Source of the DNA: JANNOG01 sp964516515
GTDB lineage: Bacteria; Actinomycetota; Actinomycetes; Actinomycetales; JBBAYJ01
Assembly (NCBI GenBank): GCA_964516515.1
Contig: CAZEYA010000117.1
Coordinates: 1 to 12,288, forward strand
Direction: 5' to 3'
Length of the DNA: 12,288 bases
Within the stretch, counting starts at the first letter, position 1. The number at the start of each line of letters is the position of its first letter. The translations under genes and the position numbers were made by a program. This document shows positions 6,884 through 12,288 of the stretch, in pieces. A model generated the notes under the pieces. It made no database searches. It had not been told where the DNA came from and was given only the letters and a program-made list of their open reading frames with translations.

Positions 6884-7839
6884 AAGATCAGGAGAGCGTC
6901 ACCTCTGTATCCGTAAGGGAGTTCGGCGTGGTCCAGAGCTGGAGCTTGATCTGCGTTCGACCGGCCACATACAAGGAGGCCCAAAAGTTGGTTCTGCGCG
7001 CTCCTGATGGGCGTTCGTGGTCGGGAACTGGGCACGACTGGTTCAAGACCCTGAAGACCCTAAGGCTTCAGTTGGAAGCGGACTCGATAGAGATTTGCTG
7101 CGCCGGAGCAAAGATGAGTTTTGTGTCGGTCTATGGAGGCCAGGAAGCGGGTGAGGAGGGAAGGATCGGCTATCTGGGCTCACCACGGCGTTATCGTGGT
7201 CGGGCCCTGATGGACATCTTCGCCTCGGTTCCCTGTGAAGATGTCGTCTCCGTTGCCGAGCAAGAGTCCTGGAATCACGTGCAAGGAATGCGAGGACTGA
7301 GATGGAGAGACCGGTGGCGCGTGGCCACTGGGGGTACGCGTGTCACTGATTGGTTCGTCGACACCCGATCAACTATGCGTGGGTCCGAGTTGACCATCGG
7401 CGTCATGGATCGTGGCATCGCGGGATCTTGGAATCTGCTTCTCGTCGAAGGGGAGTATGAGGCGCCGCTGGTAGTGTCTCTCACGGCCGACGACGGACGT
7501 CAATGGTCCGGCGAGGGCTCGGATTGGTTCGAGGCATTGCTTGCGCTGCGCCGAGTACTCGATCCCGAGGAAATCTCGCTGTGCGTTGCCGGTGCCCGGG
7601 CCAACCTCGTGGTCTCAGGCATGCAGGCGGATATGGGTCGAGGGTGGACCGGGTATCTCGTGAGGCGAAGATTGCCGGCGAGCCTCAGAAGGATGGTGTG
7701 CATCTTCACGCCGGCGCCATTCGACAAGGTGGTGACGGTTCCGGAGCAGGAAGCTTTCAAGATGGACTGGCTCGCGAGTATCGGAGCGACACCTGGGGAC
7801 AAAGCAAGCAGAATTGTCCGTCGTGGTCATCGCGAATGA
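6880..7839 (+). CDS. Putative immunity protein with two tandem copies of one domain
   Basis: 319 residues, cytoplasmic, with no signal or membrane segment. The ATG overlaps the toxin stop (ATGA), with AGGAAG at 6865-6870 nine bases upstream, so translation is probably coupled. It is internally duplicated: QSWSL/GSWNL (W21/W184), WSGTGHDWF/WSGEGSDWF (47/209), LxxxLxxxxIxxCxAGA (61-77/223-239), GYL (97/258), and IF-x(2)-P-x(2)-VV-x-V-x-EQE (113-129/275-291) recur at a near-constant offset of 162 residues, half the protein. The second copy also has SGMQADMGRGW, which I recall from small uncharacterised actinobacterial proteins; the first has lost this block. Position directly after a polymorphic toxin, overlap and lack of an export signal imply immunity to the ART domain. 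I cannot assign it to a named Imm family. GC is lower than in the core genes, especially in copy 1. Confidence 0.75.
   Translation: MKDQESVTSVSVREFGVVQSWSLICVRPATYKEAQKLVLRAPDGRSWSGTGHDWFKTLKTLRLQLEADSIEICCAGAKMSFVSVYGGQEAGEEGRIGYLGSPRRYRGRALMDIFASVPCEDVVSVAEQESWNHVQGMRGLRWRDRWRVATGGTRVTDWFVDTRSTMRGSELTIGVMDRGIAGSWNLLLVEGEYEAPLVVSLTADDGRQWSGEGSDWFEALLALRRVLDPEEISLCVAGARANLVVSGMQADMGRGWTGYLVRRRLPASLRRMVCIFTPAPFDKVVTVPEQEAFKMDWLASIGATPGDKASRIVRRGHRE
6919..7770 (+). repeat. Protein-level tandem duplication inside the immunity gene
   Basis: Copy 1 lies at about 6919-7284 (residues 14-135) and copy 2 at about 7405-7770 (176-297). The landmark motifs align almost without gaps at an offset of 486 bp. 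Identity is concentrated in the W-SG-x-G-x-DWF, C-x-AGA and EQE motifs, while the DNA is well diverged, so the duplication or fusion is old or joins two paralogous immunity genes. Confidence 0.85.
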
Positions 7840-7875
7840 GCTCGTCGATGTCATGCTTGACGGGGCCTCCAACGT

Positions 7876-7887
7876 CGTCTGCAGACG
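7876..7887. promoter_or_regulatory. 12-bp perfect palindrome upstream of proS
   Basis: CGTCTGCAGACG is fully self-complementary and lies in the 81-bp gap between the immunity gene and proS, 21 bases before the candidate -10. It has no loop, so it suits a dimeric protein operator better than an RNA hairpin. Chance occurrence in GC-rich DNA is possible. Confidence 0.25.
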
Positions 7888-7907
7888 CTGACCGAGCAGA
7901 CCGAGAC

Positions 7908-7913
7908 TACGCT
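7908..7913 (+). promoter_or_regulatory. Candidate -10 element giving a leaderless proS transcript
   Basis: TACGCT fits TANNNT and ends seven bases before the GTG at 7921, the spacing expected if transcription starts on the first base of the start codon. No convincing Shine-Dalgarno precedes the GTG, and no good -35 is visible. Leaderless mRNAs are common in actinobacteria. This supports 7921 as the proS start. Confidence 0.4.
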
Positions 7914-7920
7914 GCGAGCC

Positions 7921-9726
7921 GTGCTCATGCCGATGTCACGCCTGTTCGTCCGGACCCTGCGCGACGACCCAGCGGACGCTGAAGTCCCCAGTCACCGCCT
8001 CCTCGTCCGCGCCGGCTACATGCGCCGCGCCGCGTCGGGGACGTACACCTGGCTGCCGCTGGGTTACCGCGTCTACCGCAAGGTCGAGCAGATCGTCCGC
8101 GAGGAGATGGACGCGATGGGCGCCCAGGAGGTCCACTTCCCGGCGCTGCTGCCGCGTGAGCCCTACGAGGTGACCGGCCGCTGGCAGGACTACGGCGACA
8201 ACCTGTTCCGGCTCACCGACCGCCGTGGCGTCGACCACCTGCTGGGGCCCACCCACGAGGAGATGTTCACGCTGCTGGTGAAGGACCTGTACTCCTCGTA
8301 CAAGGACCTGCCGCTGTCGATCTACCAGATCCAGACGAAGTTCCGCGACGAGGCCAGGCCCCGTGCCGGGCTGCTGCGCGGCCGGGAGTTCTCGATGAAG
8401 GACTCCTACTCCTTCGACATCGACGACGCCGGGCTCGCGGCCTCCTACGAGCGGCACCGGCAGGCCTACATCAGGATCTTCGAGCGGCTCGGGCTCGACT
8501 TCGTCATCGTCTCCGCGATGTCAGGGGCCATGGGAGGCAGCCGCAGCGAGGAGTTCCTGCACCCCAGCCCGGTCGGCGAAGACGCCTTCGTGCGCTGCGA
8601 GACCTGCGACTACGCCGCCAACGTCGAAGCCGTCACCACGCCGCCGCCGGCCGCGATCGAGGTGGCCGGCCTGCCCGCGGCCCACATCGAGGACACCCCG
8701 GACACTCCCACGATCGCGACGCTGGTCGACCACGCCAATGCCGCCCACCCCCGGCCGGAGCGGCCGTGGCAGGCAGCCGACACCCTGAAGAACGTCCTGG
8801 TCGTCGTGCGCCACCCTGACGGCACCCGCGAGCCGGTGGCGATCGGTCTGCCCGGTGACCGCGAGATCGACACGAAGCGGCTGGCGGCCGCCGTCGAGCC
8901 CGCCGAGATCGAGCCCTTCGGCGACGCCGAGTTCGCCGCCCACCCCTCGCTCGTCAAGGGATACATCGGCCCGGCTGCGCTGGGCACCGCCAACGGCGGG
9001 CCGCGGTACCTGCTCGATCCCCGGGTGGGCCCCGGTACGTCGTGGATCACGGGGGCCAACGAGGCGGGGCACCATGCCTTCGACCTCGTCGCGGGCCGGG
9101 ACTTCCCGGCCGCCGGCCAGGACGGCTCGGACGGGATCATCGAGGCCGCCGAGGTCCGTGACGGGGATGCCTGTCCCCGCTGTGGATCGGCGCTGCAGAT
9201 GGCCCGCGGGATCGAGATCGGTCACATCTTCCAGCTCGGCCGCAAGTACGCCGACGCGCTGGATCTTCGGGTGCTCGACGAGAACGGCAGGCAGATCGTG
9301 GTGACCATGGGCAGCTACGGGATCGGGGTCTCCCGAGCGGTCGCCGTGCTCGCCGAGGCCGGCCACGACGAGCGGGGCCTGGCGTGGCCGGCAGCGGTCG
9401 CGCCGTTCGACGCGCACATCGTCATCGCCGGGAAGGACCCGGTCGCGGTCGAGGCGGCGCGACGCCTGGCGGTGGACCTCGACGCGGCGGGCCTCGACGT
9501 CATCCTCGACGACCGCAGTGTCAGCGCCGGGGTCAAGTTTGCCGACGCCGAGCTGATCGGAGTGCCGGTCACGGTGGTGGTCGGCAAGCGGATCGGCGAG
9601 GGGCTGGTGGAGGTCCGGCAACGCCGATCCGGCGAGCGCCGCGACGCGACGCCCGGCGAGGTGCTGGAGGTCATCAGGTCCGGCATGCCTGCCCTGAACC
9701 CCGCCGTGCCGGTCGGCGTCGGCTGA
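7921..9726 (+). CDS. proS: Proline--tRNA ligase, bacterial type with editing domain
   Basis: 601 residues, usual for actinobacterial ProRS. It charges tRNA-Pro with proline in the cytoplasm using ATP. The N-terminal MSRLFVRTLRDDPADAEVPS and HRLLVRAGY are strongly family-like. GPTHEE (109-114) and the class II motif 2 region FRDEARPRAGLLRGREFSMK (141-160) are intact, as is motif 3 (GSYGIGVSR, 464-472). Between motifs 2 and 3 is the YbaK-like insertion (about 235-405) that hydrolyses Ala-tRNA-Pro, including K290 in the TLKNVLV segment. Cys pairs C226/C229 and C418/C421 are typical of this subfamily. The C-terminal anticodon-binding domain begins near 495. Start: GTG 7921 gives the MLMPMSRLF-like beginning common in the family and agrees with a leaderless -10; ATG 7927 or 7933 are alternatives. 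Codon use is strongly GC-rich, in contrast to the toxin and immunity genes. Confidence 0.97.
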   Translation: MLMPMSRLFVRTLRDDPADAEVPSHRLLVRAGYMRRAASGTYTWLPLGYRVYRKVEQIVREEMDAMGAQEVHFPALLPREPYEVTGRWQDYGDNLFRLTDRRGVDHLLGPTHEEMFTLLVKDLYSSYKDLPLSIYQIQTKFRDEARPRAGLLRGREFSMKDSYSFDIDDAGLAASYERHRQAYIRIFERLGLDFVIVSAMSGAMGGSRSEEFLHPSPVGEDAFVRCETCDYAANVEAVTTPPPAAIEVAGLPAAHIEDTPDTPTIATLVDHANAAHPRPERPWQAADTLKNVLVVVRHPDGTREPVAIGLPGDREIDTKRLAAAVEPAEIEPFGDAEFAAHPSLVKGYIGPAALGTANGGPRYLLDPRVGPGTSWITGANEAGHHAFDLVAGRDFPAAGQDGSDGIIEAAEVRDGDACPRCGSALQMARGIEIGHIFQLGRKYADALDLRVLDENGRQIVVTMGSYGIGVSRAVAVLAEAGHDERGLAWPAAVAPFDAHIVIAGKDPVAVEAARRLAVDLDAAGLDVILDDRSVSAGVKFADAELIGVPVTVVVGKRIGEGLVEVRQRRSGERRDATPGEVLEVIRSGMPALNPAVPVGVG

Positions 9727-9728
9727 GG

Positions 9729-10553
9729 TTGGGGATCGACTCGGCACTGCCTGCTGCCGAGGTCCTCGCGCTGCTGCTGCTCGCGGCCCTGGCCGCCGGA
9801 TGGGTGGACGCCGTGGTGGGGGGCGGCGGCTTGATCCAGCTCCCGGCGCTGCTGCTCGCGTTCCCGGGGGCCGCGCCCCTGACCATCGTCGCCACGAACA
9901 AGGTCTCCTCGGTCTGGGGCACGACCCTGGCGGCACTGGTCTACGCCCGGCGGTTGCCGCGGCGGCCGTACGTCGTCGCGACCCTGCTGGTAGCCGCAGC
10001 GGTCGGGGCCGCGGCCGGGGCCGCATTGGCCGGTGCCCTCCCGCAGCGCTGGTTGACACCGCTGGCGCTGGGGGCATTGGTGATCGTGGCCACCCTGGTC
10101 GTCCTGCAGCCAGGCCTGGGGGTGCGCGGTGACGGCGAGGACGGTGGCACGCAGCGCGGGCGTGTCGTCCTCGTGGTCTCTCTGGTGGTGACCGGGGCCG
10201 TCGTCGGGTTCTGGGACGGCGTCTTCGGGCCCGGCACGGGCACGCTGCTGACCATCGGCCTCGTCGCGTGGTCGGGCTACGCCTTCCTCGACGCCACTGG
10301 CCTGGCCAAGGCCGCCAATGTCGTCACGAACATCGTTGCGATCGTCGTGTTCACCGTGACGTTCGCCGGGCGCGGTGATGCCTTCCCGGCGCAGGTGTGG
10401 GGCGTCGGGTTGGCCATGGGTGCGGCCAACCTGGCCGGCGGCTGGTTGGGTGCGCACACCGCCCTCGCGAGGGGGTCCGGGTTCGTCCGCGCCGTGTTCC
10501 TCGCCGTGGTCGCCGCCCTGCTGATCCGGCTGGCCTGGACCTTGGTGGGATGA
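9729..10553 (+). CDS. TSUP (TauE/SafE) family membrane exporter
   Basis: 274 residues if TTG at 9729 is the start. This is the only reasonable start near the mature N-terminus in this frame (CTG 9723 is another) and lies 2 bp after the proS stop, implying co-transcription. The protein is very hydrophobic with about eight membrane segments in two halves. Family marks are GWVDAVVGGGGLIQLPALL (24-42) and TNKVSSVWGT (56-65) in the first half; GFWDGVFGPGTGTLL (160-174), KAANVVTN (194-201) and GWLGAHTAL (238-246) in the second. A charged loop at about 132-146 separates the halves. TSUP proteins move sulfite, sulfonates or other small organic anions across the membrane; the substrate here is unknown and proS gives no hint. 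Earlier in-frame starts would lie deep inside proS and are unlikely. Confidence 0.85.
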   Translation: MGIDSALPAAEVLALLLLAALAAGWVDAVVGGGGLIQLPALLLAFPGAAPLTIVATNKVSSVWGTTLAALVYARRLPRRPYVVATLLVAAAVGAAAGAALAGALPQRWLTPLALGALVIVATLVVLQPGLGVRGDGEDGGTQRGRVVLVVSLVVTGAVVGFWDGVFGPGTGTLLTIGLVAWSGYAFLDATGLAKAANVVTNIVAIVVFTVTFAGRGDAFPAQVWGVGLAMGAANLAGGWLGAHTALARGSGFVRAVFLAVVAALLIRLAWTLVG

Positions 10554-10563
10554 CGGCGTAGGG

Positions 10564-10588
10564 CCGGCAGAGTTGGTTCAGCTGCCGG
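10564..10588. terminator. Possible bidirectional hairpin between convergent genes
   Basis: CCGGCAG (10564-10570) pairs with CTGCCGG (10582-10588) around an 11-base loop that holds the stop codon of the minus-strand lipoprotein gene. It lies where the TSUP transcript and the opposing transcript meet. Being symmetric it could act on both strands. There is no T-tract in either direction. Confidence 0.35.
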
Positions 10589-11564
10589 GCAGTGGGTCCG
10601 GCGCGGCTCCCCAGAGCTGCCGAGTCGCCTCGACATCACCTACCAGAGCAACTGTCGCTCGCAGCATGGCCAGCGGCACTCCGGCCGGGGCGCTCTGGTC
10701 GGCCAGCATCGTGGCCGCGGCGCTCATTGCGGCCCGGGACAGGCCGCCCTCGACCGTGACGGCCAACTGCAGGGCCCGCGCATTGGGATCTGCCGCCAGC
10801 GGTGTGCCGGGCAGCACCTCGGGTGGCAGGGCGTATCCGGCCTCGGCCGGGACCGGGCGCTGCCCGGCTGCGAGGAGGATGGCGGTCAGCTGGTCGCGTA
10901 CCCCCTCGTGTGCCCGGCGGCGCCGCTGGAGGTCCTGCTGCCGGGTATCGGCCCAGGCGGTCGCCGTGGTGTAGGCGTCGAACGCCGCGTGCTCGGCCGC
11001 CAGCAGCGACTGGGCGGCCTCGACGGGCGCGTCGGGCGGCCATGCGGCCACCGTGATCGATTGTCCCGCCGCGGTGCGCAGCAGCAGGTCCTGGGCGGAG
11101 CGTGCGGCGGCGATCCGCAGCGCCAGGGTGCCCAGCGCGGGGTCCACCAGTCCGATGTCGACCCCCTGCGACGTGAGCGCCCGCAGCAGGCCGGTGGCGG
11201 TCAGCACCGCGTCGGGTGCGACGAGTGAGGAGGCACCGGACGGCGCGCCGGCCACCGGCAGCCCCAACGGACGGACCGGTTGCGGTTCGGCGAGCGTCAC
11301 GAGGTGAGACCGGTGCACGTCCACCCAGGCTGGCAACCGCGCTCCGGTGTCACCCGGCGCGGTGGCCGGATCGATCCGTTGCAGCGCATCGAGCAGCGTC
11401 GCCGAACCGCCGGCGACCTGGCGCCGGGCCAGCTCGGCGGCCGAAGGCGGTGGTGGTGTCGGGACGGCCACCGACCGGTCCAGCCGGATCGGTCCCGCGG
11501 AGGTGCAGCCGGCCAGCCCGAGCACGCCGAGCAGCCCCGCCGCCAGCACGCCGCGACGGGGCAC
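10578..11564 (-). CDS. DUF4439 (ferritin-like) domain lipoprotein
   Basis: 328 residues from GTG at 11564. The N-terminus VPRRGVLAAGLLGVLGLAGC has twin Arg, a hydrophobic core and a lipobox LAGC with Cys20, so the product should be exported (Sec or Tat) and lipid-anchored outside the membrane. A Pro-rich linker follows. Residues about 183-320 match DUF4439: LLAAEHAAFDAY (E191, H192, Y198), then RRRRAHEGVRDQL (H219), PP-Leu-Pro and a last helical part ending LRATVALVGDVEATRQLWG. The domain is predicted to be a ferritin-like helical bundle; function is not established. Start choice: GCGAG six bases upstream supports 11564; GTG 11597 is the alternative. An ATG at 11753 would run into rimP and is unlikely. 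From memory, mycobacteria keep a similar protein between proS and rimP, so this is a conserved neighbourhood. It converges on the TSUP gene and diverges from rimP. Confidence 0.8.
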   Translation of the reverse strand: MPRRGVLAAGLLGVLGLAGCTSAGPIRLDRSVAVPTPPPPSAAELARRQVAGGSATLLDALQRIDPATAPGDTGARLPAWVDVHRSHLVTLAEPQPVRPLGLPVAGAPSGASSLVAPDAVLTATGLLRALTSQGVDIGLVDPALGTLALRIAAARSAQDLLLRTAAGQSITVAAWPPDAPVEAAQSLLAAEHAAFDAYTTATAWADTRQQDLQRRRRAHEGVRDQLTAILLAAGQRPVPAEAGYALPPEVLPGTPLAADPNARALQLAVTVEGGLSRAAMSAAATMLADQSAPAGVPLAMLRATVALVGDVEATRQLWGAAPDPLPGS

Positions 11565-11695
11565 GGTGCTCTCGCGGAGCGGGGGATCACCTGCCACGGC
11601 GCGATCGTGGCACGAGCGGCGGCCCCGGTGCTGTCCTGACGCCCCACGGCGGCGGTTGCAGTTGCCGACCGCAACGTCGAGCGGCGGCGCACGAC

Positions 11696-11701
11696 TAAGC
11701 T
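11696..11701 (+). promoter_or_regulatory. Candidate -10 element giving a leaderless rimP transcript
   Basis: TAAGCT (TANNNT) ends six bases before the rimP ATG at 11708, and no Shine-Dalgarno lies between. As with proS, this suggests transcription begins at or next to the start codon. A good -35 is not apparent. Confidence 0.35.
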
Positions 11702-11707
11702 CCGGGC

Positions 11708-12288
11708 ATGTCATCGTCGGAGGTGGGCGAACGCCTGGCGGTGCTGCTGGCACCCGCCGCCGCGCAAGCCGGGCTGGTCATCGACGGTGTCCGGATCGCC
11801 ACCGCCGGTCGGCGACGGCTGCTGCGCATCGATGTGGATCTGCCCGAGAGCGCGGTCGGGTCCGTCGATCTGGACACGGTGGCGGCGGCATCCCGGGCGA
11901 TCAGCGAGTTCCTCGACTCCTCTGCGGCGACCGCCGATGTGATCGGGGCTGGACCGTACTCGCTGGAGGTGGGCACGGCAGGTGTCGACCGGCCGCTGCG
12001 CGAACGGCGGCATTGGATGCGGGCCCGCAGCCGGCTGGTCCTGGTCACGACCGCGACCGGTGGCACGGTGACCGGTCGCCTGGTCGCGGTCGACGACGCC
12101 GGGATCCAGCTCGACGTCGACGGTACCGGCCGGCGGCTGCCGTGGGCCGACATCGCGACCGGGGTGGTCCAGGTCGAGTTCCGGCGGCCGAAGGAGCTGG
12201 ACGGGGCGGCTGAGGCAGCAGACGACGAGGACAACGAGGACGACGAGGACGACGAGGACGACGAGGACGACGAGGACGACGAGGACGA
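11708..12288 (+). CDS. rimP: Ribosome maturation factor RimP (3' end outside window)
   Basis: 193 codons are visible and the frame is open at the window edge. RimP assists 30S subunit assembly in the cytoplasm and is usually followed by nusA. The N-terminal alpha/beta domain includes LLRIDVDLP (38-46) and the helix VDLDTVAAASRAISEFLD (53-70). The family hallmark SSPG-V-DRPL appears as EVGTAGVDRPLRERRHW (87-103), with Gly-Thr-Ala in place of the usual Ser-Ser-Pro. The C-terminal SH3-like domain includes GRLVAVDDAGIQLDV and ends near VVQVEFRRPKEL (153-164). After this, where most RimPs stop, a tail of Asp and Glu begins, encoded by a 9-bp repeat and still running at the edge. It starts on ATG 11708, probably leaderless, and is divergent from the lipoprotein gene. 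Confidence 0.93.
   Translation, partial: MSSSEVGERLAVLLAPAAAQAGLVIDGVRIATAGRRRLLRIDVDLPESAVGSVDLDTVAAASRAISEFLDSSAATADVIGAGPYSLEVGTAGVDRPLRERRHWMRARSRLVLVTTATGGTVTGRLVAVDDAGIQLDVDGTGRRLPWADIATGVVQVEFRRPKELDGAAEAADDEDNEDDEDDEDDEDDEDDED
12221..12288 (+). repeat. 9-bp tandem repeat (GACGACGAG) encoding the RimP acidic tail
   Basis: Seven 9-bp units and part of an eighth lie head to tail, each encoding Asp-Asp-Glu. The second unit (12230-12238, GACAACGAG) has one substitution giving Asp-Asn-Glu; the others are identical. The period is a multiple of three, so gain or loss of units changes tail length without breaking the frame. The array is cut by the window end, so its full copy number is unknown. 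Confidence 0.9.

Noticed and set aside
7836..7982. A 48-codon ORF starting with an ATGA overlap at the immunity stop, which might be a third gene of the toxin cassette.
   Set aside because: More than a third of it overlaps the start of proS in another frame, it has no recognisable composition or motif, and no convincing ribosome binding site.
9384..9728. A long N-terminal extension of the TSUP protein overlapping proS.
   Set aside because: The added sequence is Arg/Gly-rich low complexity out of frame with proS; the membrane protein proper begins near 9729.
8521..10077. A 518-codon open frame on the minus strand across proS and the TSUP gene.
   Set aside because: It is antisense to a clear proS with all class II motifs. 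The translation is Arg/Pro/Gly-rich low complexity, typical of a GC-rich shadow frame.
11565..11753. An N-terminal extension of the DUF4439 lipoprotein to the ATG at 11753.
   Set aside because: It would overlap the start of divergent rimP and put a long charged segment before the signal peptide; the lipobox signal fits starts at 11564 or 11597.

Overview
High-GC Gram-positive DNA, most likely an actinobacterium (Actinomycetota). The housekeeping right half is visibly GC-rich (for example 41 of 60 bases G or C at 9481-9540). The gene order proS, membrane protein, DUF4439 lipoprotein, rimP resembles, from memory, the proS to rimP-nusA neighbourhood of mycobacteria and relatives. Genus cannot be read from the sequence.

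Layout. 1-86 is the 3' end of a GNAT-type acetyltransferase gene. 87-418 is a regulatory gap with a hairpin, two perfect GTTCACC repeats 11 bp apart (a PHO-box-like PhoP site) and a plausible promoter. 419-6883 encodes a 2154-residue secreted YD/RHS-repeat polymorphic toxin: signal peptide, low-complexity stalk, bulb-lectin-like domain, DUF6531-like segment, a long YD shell with one non-YD insertion, the RHS core motif, a Gly/Ala-rich hydrophobic segment and a C-terminal ADP-ribosyltransferase domain of pertussis-toxin-S1 type (R2033, H2059, STS 2070-2072, E2117-x-E2119). 6880-7839 overlaps it by ATGA and encodes a probable cognate immunity protein made of two copies of one domain, offset by about 162 residues.

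7921-9726 is prolyl-tRNA synthetase (proS), apparently leaderless. It is followed after 2 bp by a TSUP-family membrane exporter (9729-10553). Convergent to these is a DUF4439 lipoprotein (10578-11564, minus strand). Divergent from the lipoprotein is rimP (11708 to the window end), whose acidic tail is encoded by a 9-bp tandem repeat that runs off the window.

The main biological unit is the toxin/immunity pair: an exported, possibly lectin-anchored YD-shell carrier delivering an NAD-dependent ART effector, with a co-translated duplicated immunity protein and possible phosphate-responsive control. The ART-plus-tandem-immunity combination is the strongest candidate for something not well described. 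The proS-rimP side looks like ordinary core genome next to an accessory insertion.
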